DNA from: JABJGO01 sp963921245
GTDB lineage: Bacteria; Pseudomonadota; Alphaproteobacteria; Rhodospirillales; Casp-alpha2
Direction of reading: 5' to 3'
Assembly: GCA_963921245.4 (NCBI GenBank)
Contig: CAWUEY030000001.1
Location: 1,488,001 to 1,552,000, forward strand
Length of the DNA stretch: 64,000 nt
The translations under genes and the position numbers were made by a program. Position 1 is the stretch's first letter. Each line of letters opens with the position of its first letter. The notes below the pieces were generated by a model that was given only the letters and a program-made list of their open reading frames with translations, did no database searches and was not told where the DNA came from. Shown here piece after piece: positions 16,278 to 25,597 of this stretch.

Positions 16278-16751
16278 ATGGCAAAGAAAAAGGGACCGCC
16301 GGGTAAACTGATTGCCCAGAACCGCAAGGCACGCCACAATTACGCCATCGATCGCACCTTCGAAGCGGGTATCGTCCTGAAAGGCAGCGAGGTTAAATCC
16401 CTGCGGGGCGGCCACTGTTCCCTGGGCGAAGCGTACGCAACCGAAATAAATGGCGAGCTGTTTCTGGTGAATACCCATATTCCCGAATACGCACCCGCTA
16501 AAACCTTTCAGCACGAGCCCAAAGCAACCCGCAAACTGTTGCTGAACAAACGTGAGATTTCCCAGTTGCTTGGTGCCGTACAACGCAAGGGAATGGCGTT
16601 GGTGCCGTTATCGATGTATTTCAATAACCGCGGCATTGCCAAGGTGGAACTGGCGCTTGCCCACGGTAAACAGAAAGCCGACAAACGCGCGGCCATCAAG
16701 GACCGTGAGTGGACCAGGGATAAGGCGCGTTTTATGAAGATGAATAATTAA
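16278..16751 (+). CDS. smpB: SsrA-binding protein SmpB
   Basis: 157-residue partner of tmRNA in rescue of stalled ribosomes. Family motifs NRKARHNYAI and GIVLKGSEVKSLR appear near the N-terminus, with NTHIPEY mid-protein; the basic C-terminal tail (KADKRAAIKDREWTRDKARF) should mimic an mRNA in the channel. Length is normal. It lies between dapA and a DUF4170 gene, a common alphaproteobacterial order. Confidence 0.96.
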   Translation: MAKKKGPPGKLIAQNRKARHNYAIDRTFEAGIVLKGSEVKSLRGGHCSLGEAYATEINGELFLVNTHIPEYAPAKTFQHEPKATRKLLLNKREISQLLGAVQRKGMALVPLSMYFNNRGIAKVELALAHGKQKADKRAAIKDREWTRDKARFMKMNN

Positions 16752-16793
16752 TTATATCAATATTCTATGATTGAATTTTAAGGTTTTGGATTG

Positions 16794-17015
16794 ATGTCAA
16801 AAAATCTCCCCCATCTGGTTTTTGGCGGTGAAGTGGATGACCCGCAAAACTTGGATTTCAAAGATCTGGAGAAGCTCGATATCGTCGGCATTTTCCCCAA
16901 CCATGCAGCGGCGCTCAAAGCTTGGCGGGCAGCTAGTCAAGGCCACGTGGATAACGCACACATGAAATACGTCATTGTGCACCTGCACCGACTATTGGAA
17001 CCGGATGCCGCGTAG
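16794..17015 (+). CDS. DUF4170 family protein
   Basis: 73-residue soluble protein (HLVFGGEVDDP, FKDLEKLDIVGIFPN, AALKAWRAASQ, YVIVHLHRLLEP). The pattern matches the short alphaproteobacterial DUF4170 family, often found beside smpB or dapA. Function unknown. ATG 16794 was chosen over the adjacent TTG; AAGG lies 9-12 bases upstream. No cysteines or membrane segments are seen. Confidence 0.85.
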   Translation: MSKNLPHLVFGGEVDDPQNLDFKDLEKLDIVGIFPNHAAALKAWRAASQGHVDNAHMKYVIVHLHRLLEPDAA

Positions 17016-17031
17016 ACGTCAGGCTCCGCCC

Positions 17032-17673
17032 TCAACACCCCCTCAACAACGTGCGAACAGATTCAAATACTTCATCGAACATGGCGGGCGTTAACCGCCC
17101 CGTGTGGGTGTTGTAGCGCGAACAGTGATAGCTATCCACAAGACTAATGCGGTCCGTCAGATCATGACGGACGTTATGAGCGAATTTATAGGTGCTTTTC
17201 TTCAGGCCCAGGGCCTTCAAAACCGCTCCATGAGCCACCCCGCCCAATGCCACAATGCAGCGCAGGCTTTCCATGCTCTCGAGCTCAGACGCCAGAAAAG
17301 GGTTACAAGTATTGATTTCCTGTCCCATGGGTCTGTTTTCCGGCGGTACACACTTCACCGCGTTGGTGATGCGACAATCCACCAGTTTCAGGCCATCATC
17401 CGGTCGTTTGTCATAGGTTCCGTCAGCAAACCCGTGCCGCAAGAGCGTATGGTAGAGCAGATCCCCGGCGAAATCACCGGTAAAGGGTCGGCCCGTTCGG
17501 TTGGCCCCGCGCAGCCCCGGTGCCAGCCCGACGATCAGCAACCGGGATCGGGTCAACGCCTCTCCAAAAGGAGGAACCGGGGCATTGAAGAAATCCGGAT
17601 AGCTCTCTCGGTTTTCCTGAATGAAGCCAAACAGGCGCGGACAGAGCTGGCAATCGCGATCGGGTGAAATCAT
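17032..17673 (-). CDS. Uracil-DNA glycosylase, family 5 (UdgB-type)
   Basis: 213-residue DNA-repair glycosylase. N-terminal C8 and C11 (CQLC) and further cysteines (CVPP, then CNPF) provide the 4Fe-4S ligands. Motif A is GLAPGLRGANRTGRPF, the family-5 form that lacks the usual catalytic Asp/Asn. The C-terminal motif reads YHCSRYNTHTGRLT, with Cys where many relatives have Pro (HPS). ATG 17673 directly precedes the first cysteine motif; longer in-frame starts add unrelated sequence over the folK promoter region. It is divergent from folK. Confidence 0.9.
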   Translation of the reverse strand: MISPDRDCQLCPRLFGFIQENRESYPDFFNAPVPPFGEALTRSRLLIVGLAPGLRGANRTGRPFTGDFAGDLLYHTLLRHGFADGTYDKRPDDGLKLVDCRITNAVKCVPPENRPMGQEINTCNPFLASELESMESLRCIVALGGVAHGAVLKALGLKKSTYKFAHNVRHDLTDRISLVDSYHCSRYNTHTGRLTPAMFDEVFESVRTLLRGC

Positions 17674-17781
17674 GGGTGACGATCCGTTGGCATTGATTCT
17701 GTGACACCATATTGGTATGGAACACACCATTCGTCTATCGGCGAAACGGCGTGACATCCAGGTACGGGAAAGAACTGAAGC

Positions 17782-18336
17782 GTGATCATTATCGGTATCG
17801 GCGCAAATCTGCGACACCCGTCCTACGGTCCACCGCGGCGGACCTGTGGTGCCGCCCTCGACCGACTGGAACAGCACGCAGGTGTAAAAATCACCATGTG
17901 TTCACCATGGTATCAATCATCGCCAGTGCACAGGACACCGGATGAAGATTTGCAAATGCAGCCCTGGTATGTGAACGCCGCTGCGGCCCTCGAGACGACA
18001 CTTTCCCCGGAAACACTGCTCCGGGTGTTACAGAAAACAGAACACGTGTTCGACCGAATCCGCAGTGTCGAGGATGCGCCGCGGACCCTCGATCTGGATA
18101 TCATTGCCTACAACGATCGGACAATCGAAACGCCCGATCTGGTGGTGCCGCATCCGCGGCTGGAATCCCGTGCATTTGTGGTTTTTCCCCTCATGGATAT
18201 CGCACCGAACTGGGTTCATCCACAGACAGGGCAGAGGATTGCGGTTCTACGCGAAAATCTTGCACCGGATCAATCCATTGAGCCTATGGATCCGGTCGAC
18301 GGGCTATACGGAACGGAATGGTCATCCCTGTCGTAA
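17782..18336 (+). CDS. folK: 2-amino-4-hydroxy-6-hydroxymethyldihydropteridine pyrophosphokinase
   Basis: 184-residue folate-pathway kinase that transfers pyrophosphate from ATP to the hydroxymethylpterin. It opens with the typical IIIGIGANL and has FDRIRSVEDAPRTLDLDII, which carries the paired aspartates that bind magnesium; VVPHPRLESRAFVVFPL follows. The start is GTG 17782 after an AACTGAAG site. folB and folP are not nearby. rpoZ follows with its own promoter. Confidence 0.93.
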   Translation: MIIIGIGANLRHPSYGPPRRTCGAALDRLEQHAGVKITMCSPWYQSSPVHRTPDEDLQMQPWYVNAAAALETTLSPETLLRVLQKTEHVFDRIRSVEDAPRTLDLDIIAYNDRTIETPDLVVPHPRLESRAFVVFPLMDIAPNWVHPQTGQRIAVLRENLAPDQSIEPMDPVDGLYGTEWSSLS

Positions 18337-18365
18337 AGAAACGCGACTTTTGCGGTGCTTAACGC

Positions 18366-18393
18366 TTGCCATTTGTTTGAAGAAGACTATATT
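18366..18393 (+). promoter_or_regulatory. Sigma-70-type promoter of rpoZ
   Basis: TTGCCA at 18366-18371 and TATATT at 18388-18393 match the -35 and -10 consensus at 5 of 6 positions each, with a 16-bp spacer. Transcription would start near 18400, about 40 bases before the rpoZ ATG. Confidence 0.6.
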
Positions 18394-18439
18394 CACCGCT
18401 CTTTCATCCATACCTGTCCGTTTGAACGGAGTTTTCTTC

Positions 18440-18844
18440 ATGGCGCGCGTAACTGTCGAAGATTGTATTACCAAAGTTCCCAACCGTTTTAAGCTCGTAT
18501 TACTGTCGGCACAACGGGCTCGAAACGTCTCCGCTGGGGCTGCTATTACAGTGGATCGCGACAATGACAAAAATCCGGTTGTTGCGCTGCGTGAAATCGC
18601 AGACGAAACCATCGAAATGGACGAACTTGAAGACGGCCTGATTAAAAGCCTGCAGCGTTGCGTGGAAGCGGACGAGCCGGAAGAGGAAGAGCTGGACATG
18701 ATGGCGATCCAGCAGGATACCGGCGTCATGGCTGAAGCCGATAACCGTATTGCTCCGTATGTCGGCATGTCTCCGGCAATTCAATTCGAAGACGACGCCG
18801 CGGCACTGGGTGATGCCGGCAACGTGTTTTCCCCGAACAGCTAA
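18440..18844 (+). CDS. rpoZ: DNA-directed RNA polymerase omega subunit
   Basis: 134-residue small RNA-polymerase subunit that helps assemble beta prime. The N-terminus MARVTVEDC, followed by VPNRFKLVLLSAQRAR and ALREIADETI, is diagnostic. The acidic C-terminal extension after residue 80 is longer than in E. coli, as is usual in alphaproteobacteria. ATG 18440 is supported by the conserved start. The gene has its own promoter and a strong terminator, so it is monocistronic, followed by rel. Confidence 0.95.
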   Translation: MARVTVEDCITKVPNRFKLVLLSAQRARNVSAGAAITVDRDNDKNPVVALREIADETIEMDELEDGLIKSLQRCVEADEPEEEELDMMAIQQDTGVMAEADNRIAPYVGMSPAIQFEDDAAALGDAGNVFSPNS

Positions 18845-18871
18845 TCAGCAACATTTCTGATTATTGCGACA

Positions 18872-18895
18872 CCCCGCTGGACAGCGGGGTTTTTT
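18872..18895 (+). terminator. Rho-independent terminator after rpoZ
   Basis: CCCCGCT at 18872-18878 pairs with AGCGGGG at 18883-18889 around a GGAC loop, followed by six T residues. It separates rpoZ from rel. Confidence 0.9.
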
Positions 18896-19019
18896 GTTAC
18901 CGAGAACAGACGTCTGATCAGCCCGACCATTTGGGCCTATGGACGGGACTCGCAACTGTGATAAAACGGTATTCGGTGGTTAAAACACACCGATTTGTAT
19001 CGGGCAGGGACACATCGGA

Positions 19020-21149
19020 ATGATTCGTCAGTTTGAACTGGTCGATGCCGTCAAGGCCTATGATCCTCACGCCGATGAAGATTTGCTCAATCGTGCCTAT
19101 GTGTTTGCCATGAAAGCCCATGGCTCGCAAAAACGCGCCTCGGGTGATCCTTACTTTTCTCATCCATTGGAAGTGGCTGGAATCCTGACAAGTTATCATC
19201 TCGATTCAGCGTCCATTATCACTGCACTGCTGCACGATACCATTGAAGACACACCAGCCACCATCGAACAGGTCGAAAACCTGTTCGGCGATGAAATTAC
19301 CAAGCTGGTTGCCGGTGTGACCAAACTGACCCGGATCGAATTTCAGAGCGATCAGGCAAAACAGGCAGAAAATTTCCGCAAACTGGTTCTCGCCATGTCC
19401 GAGGACATCCGTGTGTTGCTGGTTAAATTAGCCGATCGCCTGCATAACATGCGAACCCTGCATCATATCAAAAGCGGGGAAAAACGCCGCCGGATTGCCA
19501 TGGAAACCATGGACATTTATGCGCCGTTGGCCGAACGGATCGGCATACAGGACCTGAGAGCGGAACTGGAAGACACGTCTTTTGCGGAAATCAATCCGGA
19601 AGCACGGCGGTCCATTACCAAGCGGCTGGATTTTCTCCGCGAGCGCGGCGGGGATGCAACGGCGGAAATTATCGATGCCCTGACCACCACACTCGCCGAA
19701 GATGGTGTGGTCGCTGAGGTAACGGGCCGGGAAAAGACCCCCTATTCCATCTGGAGAAAAATGCAGCAGAAAAACGTCGCCTTTGAACAGCTACCGGATA
19801 TTATCGCCTTTCGCATCGTCGTCGACGACATTGCCGATTGTTACCGGGCCCTCGGCATTATCCATCAGGCCTACCGGGTGGTTCCCGGGCGCTTCAAGGA
19901 CTATCTGTCCACCCCCAAACCCAACGGTTACCGGTCACTGCATACAGGTGTTCTGGGACCTAAACAGCATAGAATCGAGATTCAGATCAGAACCCGCGAG
20001 ATGCATGATATTGCCGAGCGTGGCGTGGCCGCTCACTGGCAGTACAAACAGGGATACGGCAAAACTGAAGGGCGTCAGTATCACTGGCTCCAACAATTGC
20101 TGGAAATCCTTGAGAACGCAGCCGGACCGGAAGAATTTCTGGAACACACGAAACTTGAAATGTTTCAGGATCAGGTGTTCTGCTTCACCCCTCGTGGCGA
20201 CCTGATCAACCTGCCGCAAAACTCGACACCGGTGGACTTTGCCTATGCTGTCCATAGCGAGATTGGCGACACCTGCGTTGGTGCAAAGATCAACGGCCGC
20301 ATGATGCCACTGCGCACCCAGCTTCGAAACGGTGATCAGGTGGAAGTACTGACCTCAAAGGCCCAGTCACCTTCACCGACCTGGGAAAGATTTGCCGTTA
20401 CCGGCAAGGCGCGGGCGCACATTCGCCGCTTCATCCGCCTTCAGGAACGTGAAGAGTACGAAAAACTGGGCTCCTCCATTGTTGAAAAGACCTTTCGCGA
20501 TGACGGCTTCGAAGTCTCGGAGAAAGGACTTTCCGGTATTCTCAAGCGATTCAAGACGGAGTCCGTCAAGGAATTGCTATCCAATGTGGGTGCCGGCAGA
20601 TTGGCCGCCCGAGAATTGCTGGAAGCCGTATATCCCGCCGCCAGGCGAAGACGCGAAGAGGCTGCAAACGTGGCACAGGTGATATACGCTCGTAAAAACA
20701 GCCATATACCCATCAAGGGTCTTATCCCCGGCATGGCCATGCACTTTGGTTCCTGTTGTCATCCGCTACCGGGAGACCGGATCGTGGGTATCATGATCGC
20801 CGGACGTGGGATAAATATCCACACGATTGATTGTCCGAGCCTTCAGGATTTCCAGGAAACGGAAGACGAGTGGCTCGATTTGGGCTGGGAACACGAAAAC
20901 GCTGCGGATGTGCATGTGGGCCGCATCGAACTGACGGTCACCAACGAGCCGGGAACCCTGGGTGAACTCTCCAATGTCATTGCCCGTCACGAAGGCAATA
21001 TCTCTAATCTGAAGATCACGGGACGGTCTACGGATTTCTTTGACTTGAGCATCGACATTGAGGTCCGGGACGTCAAGCACCTCACCGACATCATTGCCGG
21101 ACTGCGGGCGTCCACGCCTGTAAACACCGTCGAGCGGGCCCGCGGCTAG
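19020..21149 (+). CDS. rsh: Bifunctional (p)ppGpp synthetase/hydrolase, Rel/SpoT type
   Basis: 709-residue stringent-response enzyme. The hydrolase HD domain is intact (H48, H72-D73, E77-D78 in LLHDTIEDT). The synthetase domain has RFKDYLSTPKPNGYRSLHT, the RxKD form found in bifunctional rather than RelA-type enzymes. A TGS domain (CFTPRGDLINLPQNSTPVDFAYAVH) and a C-terminal ACT domain (ELTVTNEPGTLGELSN) follow. It is probably the only long RelA/SpoT protein of the organism, as is usual in alphaproteobacteria. The start at 19020 gives the normal N-terminus. Confidence 0.95.
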   Translation: MIRQFELVDAVKAYDPHADEDLLNRAYVFAMKAHGSQKRASGDPYFSHPLEVAGILTSYHLDSASIITALLHDTIEDTPATIEQVENLFGDEITKLVAGVTKLTRIEFQSDQAKQAENFRKLVLAMSEDIRVLLVKLADRLHNMRTLHHIKSGEKRRRIAMETMDIYAPLAERIGIQDLRAELEDTSFAEINPEARRSITKRLDFLRERGGDATAEIIDALTTTLAEDGVVAEVTGREKTPYSIWRKMQQKNVAFEQLPDIIAFRIVVDDIADCYRALGIIHQAYRVVPGRFKDYLSTPKPNGYRSLHTGVLGPKQHRIEIQIRTREMHDIAERGVAAHWQYKQGYGKTEGRQYHWLQQLLEILENAAGPEEFLEHTKLEMFQDQVFCFTPRGDLINLPQNSTPVDFAYAVHSEIGDTCVGAKINGRMMPLRTQLRNGDQVEVLTSKAQSPSPTWERFAVTGKARAHIRRFIRLQEREEYEKLGSSIVEKTFRDDGFEVSEKGLSGILKRFKTESVKELLSNVGAGRLAARELLEAVYPAARRRREEAANVAQVIYARKNSHIPIKGLIPGMAMHFGSCCHPLPGDRIVGIMIAGRGINIHTIDCPSLQDFQETEDEWLDLGWEHENAADVHVGRIELTVTNEPGTLGELSNVIARHEGNISNLKITGRSTDFFDLSIDIEVRDVKHLTDIIAGLRASTPVNTVERARG

Positions 21150-21220
21150 GGATGTCAAAAACACTCAACTAATTGAAAATTAAGGCTATTCATTCACCCA
21201 GGCCACGGGTATACAGGGTC

Positions 21221-21835
21221 ATGTTCAAACGCCGCAACAAACTATCCCTCGGTCAAAAAATTGCCTGCTGGCTGTGGCCCAAAACGGGTTTGGGGCGGGC
21301 TTGGCAGTACCTGCTGTATCGTCTGGCGCGAATGCCGGGATCATCCTATTCCATTGCCGCCGGGTTTGCCTGTGGCGCGGCCGCATCCTTCACTCCCTTT
21401 GTCGGATTGCATTTCGTCCTTGCCGCTATTGTCACCTGGCTCATTCGTGCCAATGTCCTGGCATCCGCGATTGGGACGGCTGTTGGCAATCCCTGGACTT
21501 TTCCTTTTATCTGGATCTGGCTCTATGAAACCGGAAAATGGATGTTGTCCGGCACCATGGAAGATCTTGAAAACCTTCCGGATTTTTACGCCACGTTTTC
21601 CGATCTGATGGAAAAGGCTATGCGGTTTGATGTGGCCGGTTTCCTGGATGCCGCGATCCCTGTGTTCTGGCCCATGTTTATCAGCGGTATACCGTCCGCC
21701 ATTGTTGTCTGGTTGGTTATTTTCTTCTCGATACGCAAGCTGGTTCGCGGTTATCAGCGCCGCCGACGCCGGAAAATGAAGGAAATTCGGGCCCGACGAC
21801 GCGATAATGCCGATACAGGTATTCAGACTCCGTAA
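21221..21835 (+). CDS. DUF2062 family membrane protein
   Basis: 204 residues with three hydrophobic segments (about 45-75, 80-105 and 155-180) and a basic C-terminus (RRRRRKMKEIRARRR). The glycine-rich FTPFVGLHF and GTAVGNPWTFPF motifs are typical of DUF2062. Function unknown; it is often next to acpS or lepB in alphaproteobacteria. ATG 21221 is preferred to an upstream TTG because the family similarity starts near it and AGGG precedes it. The 3' end is 19 bp before the acpS start. Confidence 0.85.
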   Translation: MFKRRNKLSLGQKIACWLWPKTGLGRAWQYLLYRLARMPGSSYSIAAGFACGAAASFTPFVGLHFVLAAIVTWLIRANVLASAIGTAVGNPWTFPFIWIWLYETGKWMLSGTMEDLENLPDFYATFSDLMEKAMRFDVAGFLDAAIPVFWPMFISGIPSAIVVWLVIFFSIRKLVRGYQRRRRRKMKEIRARRRDNADTGIQTP

Positions 21836-21854
21836 CGGCAGGCGCGAGGACAAT

Positions 21855-22265
21855 ATGATTATTGGCCTAGGCACAGATCTCTGCGACAGCACTCGAATAG
21901 CCAGGACACTGGGTCGATATGGAGATCGCTTCGTGCAACGACTGTTTGCCGACAGCGAACAACAGGCGGTCGAGCGCCACCCAGAGCATCGAGCCGCGGG
22001 ATACGCTATGCGGTTCGCTGCGAAAGAGGCGTGCGCCAAGGCTCTTGGCACCGGATTTCGCCAGGGTGTCTTCTGGCGGGATATGATTCTGGGCAGTGAA
22101 AAATCTGGAAAACCCTACCTCAAGCTCCACGGTGGTGCCCGGCGGCGGCTGGAATTCTTGACCCCCGACGGCATGGTGGCACAGATCACTGTGTCACTGA
22201 CCGATGAGATGCCGCTTGCCCACGCAATCGTCATCATCTCTGCCATTCCCGCAGATCAACCTTGA
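21855..22265 (+). CDS. acpS: Holo-[acyl-carrier-protein] synthase
   Basis: 136-residue phosphopantetheinyl transferase that activates acyl carrier protein. The Mg-binding residues D8 (GLGTDLCD) and E58 (FAAKEACAKALG) are both present. ATG 21855 follows GAGGA. The neighbours lepB, rnc, era and recO form the usual alphaproteobacterial cluster. Confidence 0.95.
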   Translation: MIIGLGTDLCDSTRIARTLGRYGDRFVQRLFADSEQQAVERHPEHRAAGYAMRFAAKEACAKALGTGFRQGVFWRDMILGSEKSGKPYLKLHGGARRRLEFLTPDGMVAQITVSLTDEMPLAHAIVIISAIPADQP

Positions 22266-22351
22266 CTTACCCCCGTTTGGACAGCCATATCTCCGCACGA
22301 AATCCAAGCGGGCGCTGAAAACCGCCAGAAAAAAAAGAGACTGACGCCTCG

Positions 22352-23086
22352 ATGAAACCCGGCAAAAAAGAGAGTTTTGTTGATACCCTCAGAACCGTGT
22401 TCTATGCGGTTCTGATTGCCATGATCGTCCGCACCTTCGGCTACGAACCCTTCAATATCCCTTCAGGTTCCATGAAACCGACGCTGTTGGTGGGTGATTA
22501 TCTTTTTGTGTCGAAATTCTCCTATGGTTACAGCCGGTACTCTCTACCGTTTAGCGTTCCGCTGATCAAAGGCCGCATTTTCTTCACCGAACCGGAACGG
22601 GGCGATGTGGTGGTGTTCAAACTACCGCGGGATAACAAAACCGACTACATCAAACGCATCGTCGGATTGCCTGGTGATCGCATTCAAATGATCAAAGGCA
22701 TTCTTCACATCAACGGTAAGCCTGTAAAACGTGAGCCCGTCGACGATTTCATCGAGCAGTATTTCGAGACGGATTTTCAACGCACCCCGCAGTACCGGGA
22801 AACCCTGCCGGGTGGTATGGGGCACAACATTCTGGAACAAACCGACTCTGGCCGGTTGGACAACACGCAAGTATATATCGTGCCCGAAGGGCATTATTTC
22901 GGCATGGGTGACAACCGGGACAGTTCACAGGACAGTCGTGTTCTGCCGAGTGTCGGTTTCATCCCGGCTGAAAATCTTATCGGGCGGGCGGAGTTCCTGT
23001 TCTTTTCTATTGATGGGCCGGCCTGGAAGTTCTGGACCTGGCCAGACAAGGTCCGATTTGATCGACTTTTCGACGGGATAGAATAG
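22352..23086 (+). CDS. lepB: Signal peptidase I
   Basis: 244-residue inner-membrane protease that removes signal peptides. There is one N-terminal membrane segment (about 10-30), the nucleophile Ser40 in PSGSMKPT, the general base K101 in DYIKRIVG, and box E GDNRDSSQDSR near the C-terminus. The length is typical for alphaproteobacteria. rnc starts 10 bp downstream, so the two are in one operon. Confidence 0.96.
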   Translation: MKPGKKESFVDTLRTVFYAVLIAMIVRTFGYEPFNIPSGSMKPTLLVGDYLFVSKFSYGYSRYSLPFSVPLIKGRIFFTEPERGDVVVFKLPRDNKTDYIKRIVGLPGDRIQMIKGILHINGKPVKREPVDDFIEQYFETDFQRTPQYRETLPGGMGHNILEQTDSGRLDNTQVYIVPEGHYFGMGDNRDSSQDSRVLPSVGFIPAENLIGRAEFLFFSIDGPAWKFWTWPDKVRFDRLFDGIE

Positions 23087-23096
23087 GTCATATCAC

Positions 23097-23807
23097 ATGG
23101 CCGACATGAACACCCTGCAGAAACGAATCAATCACCAGTTCGACGATACCGGTTTGCTCGAGCTTTCCCTGGTTCATGCCAGCCGGGCAACCCCAAACCG
23201 AGGCAGCAGTTCCAACGAACGGCTGGAGTTTCTGGGCGACCGGGTCCTCGGGGTCATTATCGCGGAGATGCTCTACAGTTGTTTTCCCGAAGAAGAAGAG
23301 GGGGCGTTGTCTCGTCGGTTTACCGCTCTCGTTCGCAGAGAAACCTTGCACAAAGTTGCACTGAACCTTGATCTGGGTCATTTCCTGAGTATGTCACAGT
23401 CCGAAAGCTATTCCGGCGGGCGGGCCAACCCCGCCATTTTGGCAGATGCCTGCGAAGCCCTGATTGGTGCGCTTTTCATGGACGGTGGCTACATCGTTGC
23501 CCGCGATTTTATTGAAACCAACTGGGTTCCCCTGCTGGAAGACAACGCGGCCCCGCCCAAGGACGCAAAAACGGCGCTTCAGGAATGGTCGCAAGGCAAC
23601 GATCTCGGACTTCCCGTTTACAGCGTCCTTGAGAACACCGGGCCTTCGCACGCACCTGTGTTTCGTATCGCCGTCACCGTCAACGGCTTGACGGAACAAG
23701 CGGCGGAGGGCACATCAAAAAGACGCGCGGAACAGGCCGCCGCAGCAAAAATGCTCGAACATATTGCCGTCACCGATCCACGCAAGTTCATAACCGGTAA
23801 GGTATAG
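23097..23807 (+). CDS. rnc: Ribonuclease III
   Basis: 236-residue double-strand RNA endonuclease. The signature NERLEFLGDRVL (40-51) carries E44 and D48; a second acidic group is in DACEALIGALFMDGG. A C-terminal double-stranded RNA-binding domain (ALQEWSQ to RRAEQAAAAKML) follows. It processes rRNA precursors. It is followed after 21 bp by era, a pairing conserved in many bacteria. Confidence 0.97.
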   Translation: MADMNTLQKRINHQFDDTGLLELSLVHASRATPNRGSSSNERLEFLGDRVLGVIIAEMLYSCFPEEEEGALSRRFTALVRRETLHKVALNLDLGHFLSMSQSESYSGGRANPAILADACEALIGALFMDGGYIVARDFIETNWVPLLEDNAAPPKDAKTALQEWSQGNDLGLPVYSVLENTGPSHAPVFRIAVTVNGLTEQAAEGTSKRRAEQAAAAKMLEHIAVTDPRKFITGKV

Positions 23808-23828
23808 CCCAAATATGGCCGTCCAATT

Positions 23829-24731
23829 ATGAGTGATACAGAGACCCGGGCCGGATTTGTTGCCGTTCTCGGTGCGCCCAATGCCGGAAAATCGACGTTT
23901 ATCAACTATGCCGTCGGCACCAAGGTCTCCATTGTCTCGCCAAAGGTTCAAACCACCCGTACCCGCGTGCTCGGAATTGCTCTGGTCGACGCAAGCCAAA
24001 TCGTGTTTATTGATACGCCCGGTATATTTAAGCCGCGAAAACGCCTGGACAGGGCAATGGTGGCGGCGGCATGGGGTGGGGCGGGAGATGCCGATCAAAT
24101 TATGCTCATCATGGACAGCACGTCCGGGTTCGACCCCAACACCCGTCGCATTGTGGCACAACTGAGAGATCAGAACCGGAAAGCCGTGCTGGTTTTGAAC
24201 AAAGTGGATATCGCAGACAAGGGGAATTTGCTGGAACTGACAGCAACCATGCATAACGAGAGCATTTTCAGCGATGTTTTCATGATCTCCGCACAAACCG
24301 GCGATGGCGTTGAAGAACTGATAAGGATGCTCGCCAACAGGCTGCCCGAGGGGCCATGGATGTTTCCTGAAAATCAGGTCTCCGACATGCCCGTGCGATT
24401 GCTTGCCGCCGAGATAACCCGTGAACAGGTCTACCACCAGCTGCATCAGGAGTTACCCTATGCGATCACGGTAGAAACCGAGGAATGGCAGGAAAAACCC
24501 GACGGAAGTGTCGCCATCAACCAGGTGATCTATGTAGAACGCGACTCCCAGAAGGGTATTGTTCTGGGTAAAAAAGGCACTAGGGTCAAATCCATCAGTT
24601 CTCGGGCTAGGGAGGAGCTTTCCACCATCCTTGAGCAATCGGTACACCTCATGCTGTTCGTCAAGGTACGGAAAAACTGGGGCGATGAGCCGGAACGCTA
24701 CAGGGATTGGGGGCTTGATTTTCAGGCCTAA
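23829..24731 (+). CDS. era: GTPase Era
   Basis: 300-residue ribosome-assembly GTPase that binds the 3' end of 16S rRNA. G1 is GAPNAGKST (15-23), G3 is DTPG, G4 is NKVD; the C-terminal KH domain contains GIVLGKKGTRVKSI. The length is normal. It lies between rnc and recO. Confidence 0.97.
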   Translation: MSDTETRAGFVAVLGAPNAGKSTFINYAVGTKVSIVSPKVQTTRTRVLGIALVDASQIVFIDTPGIFKPRKRLDRAMVAAAWGGAGDADQIMLIMDSTSGFDPNTRRIVAQLRDQNRKAVLVLNKVDIADKGNLLELTATMHNESIFSDVFMISAQTGDGVEELIRMLANRLPEGPWMFPENQVSDMPVRLLAAEITREQVYHQLHQELPYAITVETEEWQEKPDGSVAINQVIYVERDSQKGIVLGKKGTRVKSISSRAREELSTILEQSVHLMLFVKVRKNWGDEPERYRDWGLDFQA

Positions 24732-24749
24732 ACACAGGCGTTATTGATC

Positions 24750-25493
24750 ATGGATTGGACCGACAACGCCATCGTTCTATCGTCCCGCCGACACGGTGAA
24801 ACTTCGGCCATCGTCAATGTTCTGACCCCTAATCATGGTCGTTATACCGGTCTGGTTCGTGGCGGCGGCGGAAAAAATCAGCGCGGTATGCTGCAACCGG
24901 GAAACCTGATTAAAACCCGGTGGCGGGCACGACTGCCGGAACATTTGGGCACCTTTACCTGTGAACTGTTAGCAGCCTATTCGGCCGGTGTTCTTGATCA
25001 GCCTGTTCGCTTGGTAGCCCTGCAATCAGCCTGTGCCGTGGCGGCGACTGTTCTGCCCGAACGCGAGGTTCACAATCCAGTGTTTCAAGGCATGACCGTG
25101 CTGCTGGAGTCCCTGGGCACGGACGCCGACACAGTCTGGCCCCTTGTTTACGTGAAATGGGAACTGGGATTGTTGAGTGAGCTGGGTTTCGGTCTGGATT
25201 TCCGGGAGTGCGCGGCGACCGGTGTGCAGGAGAACCTTACTCACGTTTCGCCACGGTCCGGAAAAGCCGTCTCCGCCGAGGCGGCAAAACCTTATCTGGA
25301 CAAGCTGCTACCGCTACCGGCCTTTTTGATTTCCAACTCGACGCGTGCGCCGCTCAAAGATGCCCTCGATGGCATGCGACTGACGGGGCATTTTCTGAAA
25401 ACCCACGTCTATAACGATCAATCCGCGCCGCCACCCGAGGCCCGCGCCCGATTCGTTCAAAGCCTCCGACGTACGGCCGAGCCTAGTCAATAA
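24750..25493 (+). CDS. recO: DNA repair protein RecO
   Basis: 247-residue mediator that loads RecA with RecR at gaps. The N-terminal OB fold begins DWTDNAIVLSSRRHGE, with ALVR-type segment YTGLVRGG. An all-helical C-terminal domain follows, including WELGLLSELGFGLDF. ATG 24750 is taken over a TTG two codons upstream. It closes the acpS-lepB-rnc-era-recO cluster; parC has its own promoter. Confidence 0.92.
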   Translation: MDWTDNAIVLSSRRHGETSAIVNVLTPNHGRYTGLVRGGGGKNQRGMLQPGNLIKTRWRARLPEHLGTFTCELLAAYSAGVLDQPVRLVALQSACAVAATVLPEREVHNPVFQGMTVLLESLGTDADTVWPLVYVKWELGLLSELGFGLDFRECAATGVQENLTHVSPRSGKAVSAEAAKPYLDKLLPLPAFLISNSTRAPLKDALDGMRLTGHFLKTHVYNDQSAPPPEARARFVQSLRRTAEPSQ

Positions 25494-25525
25494 GATCTTT
25501 GTTTTTCATAGTGTTATGACGTTGT

Positions 25526-25553
25526 TTGACGCTACAGGACTCGTCGATACTAT
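25526..25553 (+). promoter_or_regulatory. Candidate parC promoter
   Basis: TTGACG at 25526-25531 and TACTAT at 25548-25553, spaced 16 bp, lie 45 bases before the parC ATG. The -35 matches 5 of 6 consensus bases and the -10 matches 4. Confidence 0.45.
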
Positions 25554-25597
25554 GGTTCAGTTGAACACGTCACACGGCCCAGGCAAACGATCCCGGT

